Shown: positions 5,684-6,025 of the stretch, one piece after another
Layout of the letters: every line of letters starts with the position of its first letter
Numbering within the stretch: the first letter of the stretch is position 1
NCBI GenBank assembly: GCA_002868985.1
Contig: PKTV01000373.1
Coordinates: forward strand, 1-6,025
Direction of reading: 5' to 3'
DNA length: 6,025 nt
From: Desulfobacteraceae bacterium
GTDB taxonomy: Bacteria; Desulfobacterota; Desulfobacteria; Desulfobacterales; UBA11574
Program-made: the position numbers and the translations under genes
The notes under the pieces: generated by a model
Seen by the model: the letters and a program-made list of their open reading frames with translations, nothing else
The model's database searches: none
Told to the model about the DNA's origin: nothing

Positions 5684-5891
5684 CCTCTAAAAATTGACAC
5701 GACCTGAAAGATCGTATTTCCCGCTAAAGGCAGGGATCCAAAAAACCCGATTTTTATCCGGTCGACGATAGCCTCCTCTTGGCCGTTTTGTTGACAGTCC
5801 TGAAATTGTATGATAGGAAAAATCAATAGTTGGTAAAGTGTTGATTGATTCTTTCGATATCCATTAAACCAAATTTTTGTGGGAGGCTGCC
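5684..5891. promoter_or_regulatory. Upstream region of the selenopeptide gene
   Basis: These 208 bases separate the oxidoreductase from the selenopeptide gene and probably contain its promoter. A sigma-54-like arrangement is visible: GG at 5781-5782 and TTGA at 5791-5794 have the -24/-12 spacing, but the -12 element reads GA where GC is expected. TTGACA occurs at 5694-5699 and 5791-5796, neither with a convincing -10 at 16-18 bases. AATCAAT (5821-5827) and ATTGATT (5844-5850) form a 7-bp inverted repeat that could bind a regulator. GGAT (5734-5737) with ATCC (5756-5759), enclosing A and T runs, may form a weak hairpin after the oxidoreductase gene. All are tentative. Confidence 0.3.
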
Positions 5892-6025
5892 ATGGACAAA
5901 AAGGATCTGAAAAAATTGCTTGCTTCCTTGGGTGTTGCCGGCTTGATCGGCATGGGCGGTATCACACTGCCCGGCGCCCACGCAGGCAGCGGGTGAGGCG
6001 CCAAAACCGGTGCAGGTGGCACCGA
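5892..6025 (+). CDS. sbtA: SbtA-like selenocysteine-containing RiPP precursor (3'-truncated, in-frame TGA read as Sec)
   Basis: The ATG at 5892 has GGGAGG (5881-5886) five bases upstream. The peptide begins MDKKDLKKLLASLGVAG, a charged start followed by a Gly-rich hydrophobic leader with a GMGG patch (20-23), then LPGAHAGSG (26-34). Codon 35 is TGA (5994-5996). The frame continues past it as Gly-Ala-Lys-Thr-Gly-Ala-Gly-Gly-Thr up to the window edge, composition unlike random 3' sequence and typical of a RiPP core. A SECIS-like hairpin follows at the right distance. This matches the 'selenobiotic' SbtA family: short precursors of about 55 residues with a Cys or Sec in a Gly/Ser-rich core, found next to a radical SAM maturase (SbtM), mostly in Desulfobacterota. 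The final product and function of this family are not well established. GC is about 60%, above the rest of the window. If the TGA were a true stop, the product would be a 34-residue peptide. Confidence 0.8.
6008..6024 (+). promoter_or_regulatory. Bacterial SECIS-like hairpin for UGA recoding
   Basis: CGGTGC (6008-6013) and GCACCG (6019-6024) form a perfect 6-bp stem with the five-base loop AGGTG. The 17-nt hairpin begins 11 nt after the TGA, the same size and spacing as the minimal SECIS of E. coli fdhF bound by SelB. The loop carries GGU; the apical GU is the essential SelB contact in the E. coli element. The bulged U of that element is not obvious here, which is common because bacterial SECIS elements vary. 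The hairpin lies within the coding region, as expected in bacteria. Confidence 0.7.

Noticed and set aside
5694..5722. TTGACA at 5694 (and again at 5791) as sigma-70 promoters
   Set aside because: The -35 hexamers are perfect, but no acceptable -10 box is found 16-18 bases downstream.
5892..5996. A complete 34-residue peptide ending at the TGA
   Set aside because: The downstream frame is core-like and a SECIS-like hairpin sits at the precise distance, so recoding to selenocysteine explains more.
1..6025. CRISPR array, tRNA, rRNA or transposase gene
   Set aside because: No regularly spaced direct repeats, no tRNA cloverleaf, no rRNA-like segment and no transposase motif were seen.

Overview
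The gene content and style suggest a Desulfobacterota (former Deltaproteobacteria) genome. The OmpA lipoprotein architecture, the KtrB/KtrA potassium pair and, most of all, a selenocysteine-containing RiPP-like precursor at the right edge fit that group. This is inference from gene families, not a taxonomic measurement. Base composition is uneven: about 31% GC in the left-edge gene and about 60% GC in the right-edge gene, by hand count.

Layout, all genes on the + strand: (1) 3-425, the C-terminal part of a hemolysin III/PAQR-like membrane protein; (2) 426-881, a gene-free stretch with a hairpin cluster near 485-533 and a 97-bp element with 8-bp terminal inverted repeats at 718-814; (3) 882-2918, a two-gene potassium uptake operon, ktrB then ktrA, 15 bp apart; (4) 2919-3303, a gene-poor stretch rich in inverted repeats, with a 60-bp attC-like or terminator-like hairpin just after ktrA, a perfect 12-bp hairpin, and a doubtful 38-codon ORF; (5) 3304-4782, an outer-membrane lipoprotein with helical repeats and a C-terminal OmpA peptidoglycan-binding domain; (6) 4783-5068, an intergenic stretch opening with a nested inverted-repeat structure; (7) 5069-5683, a flavodoxin-fold NAD(P)H oxidoreductase starting at TTG; (8) 5892 to the right edge, the start of a small gene.

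The most important item is the gene at 5892. A naive reading stops at a TGA after 34 codons. The sequence past the TGA stays in frame and Gly/Ala/Thr-rich. A 17-nt hairpin with GGU in its loop lies exactly 11 nt after the TGA, the geometry of the minimal bacterial SECIS of E. coli fdhF. The protein has a charged N-terminus, a Gly-rich hydrophobic leader and a Gly-Ser-Gly-Sec-Gly core, matching the SbtA 'selenobiotic' RiPP precursors paired with a radical SAM maturase. That partner would lie outside the window.

The genes do not form one pathway. KtrB and KtrA form a K+ channel and its cytosolic regulatory ring. The lipoprotein probably links outer membrane and cell wall, the oxidoreductase is a cytosolic flavoenzyme, and the last gene opens what is probably a separate natural-product cluster.
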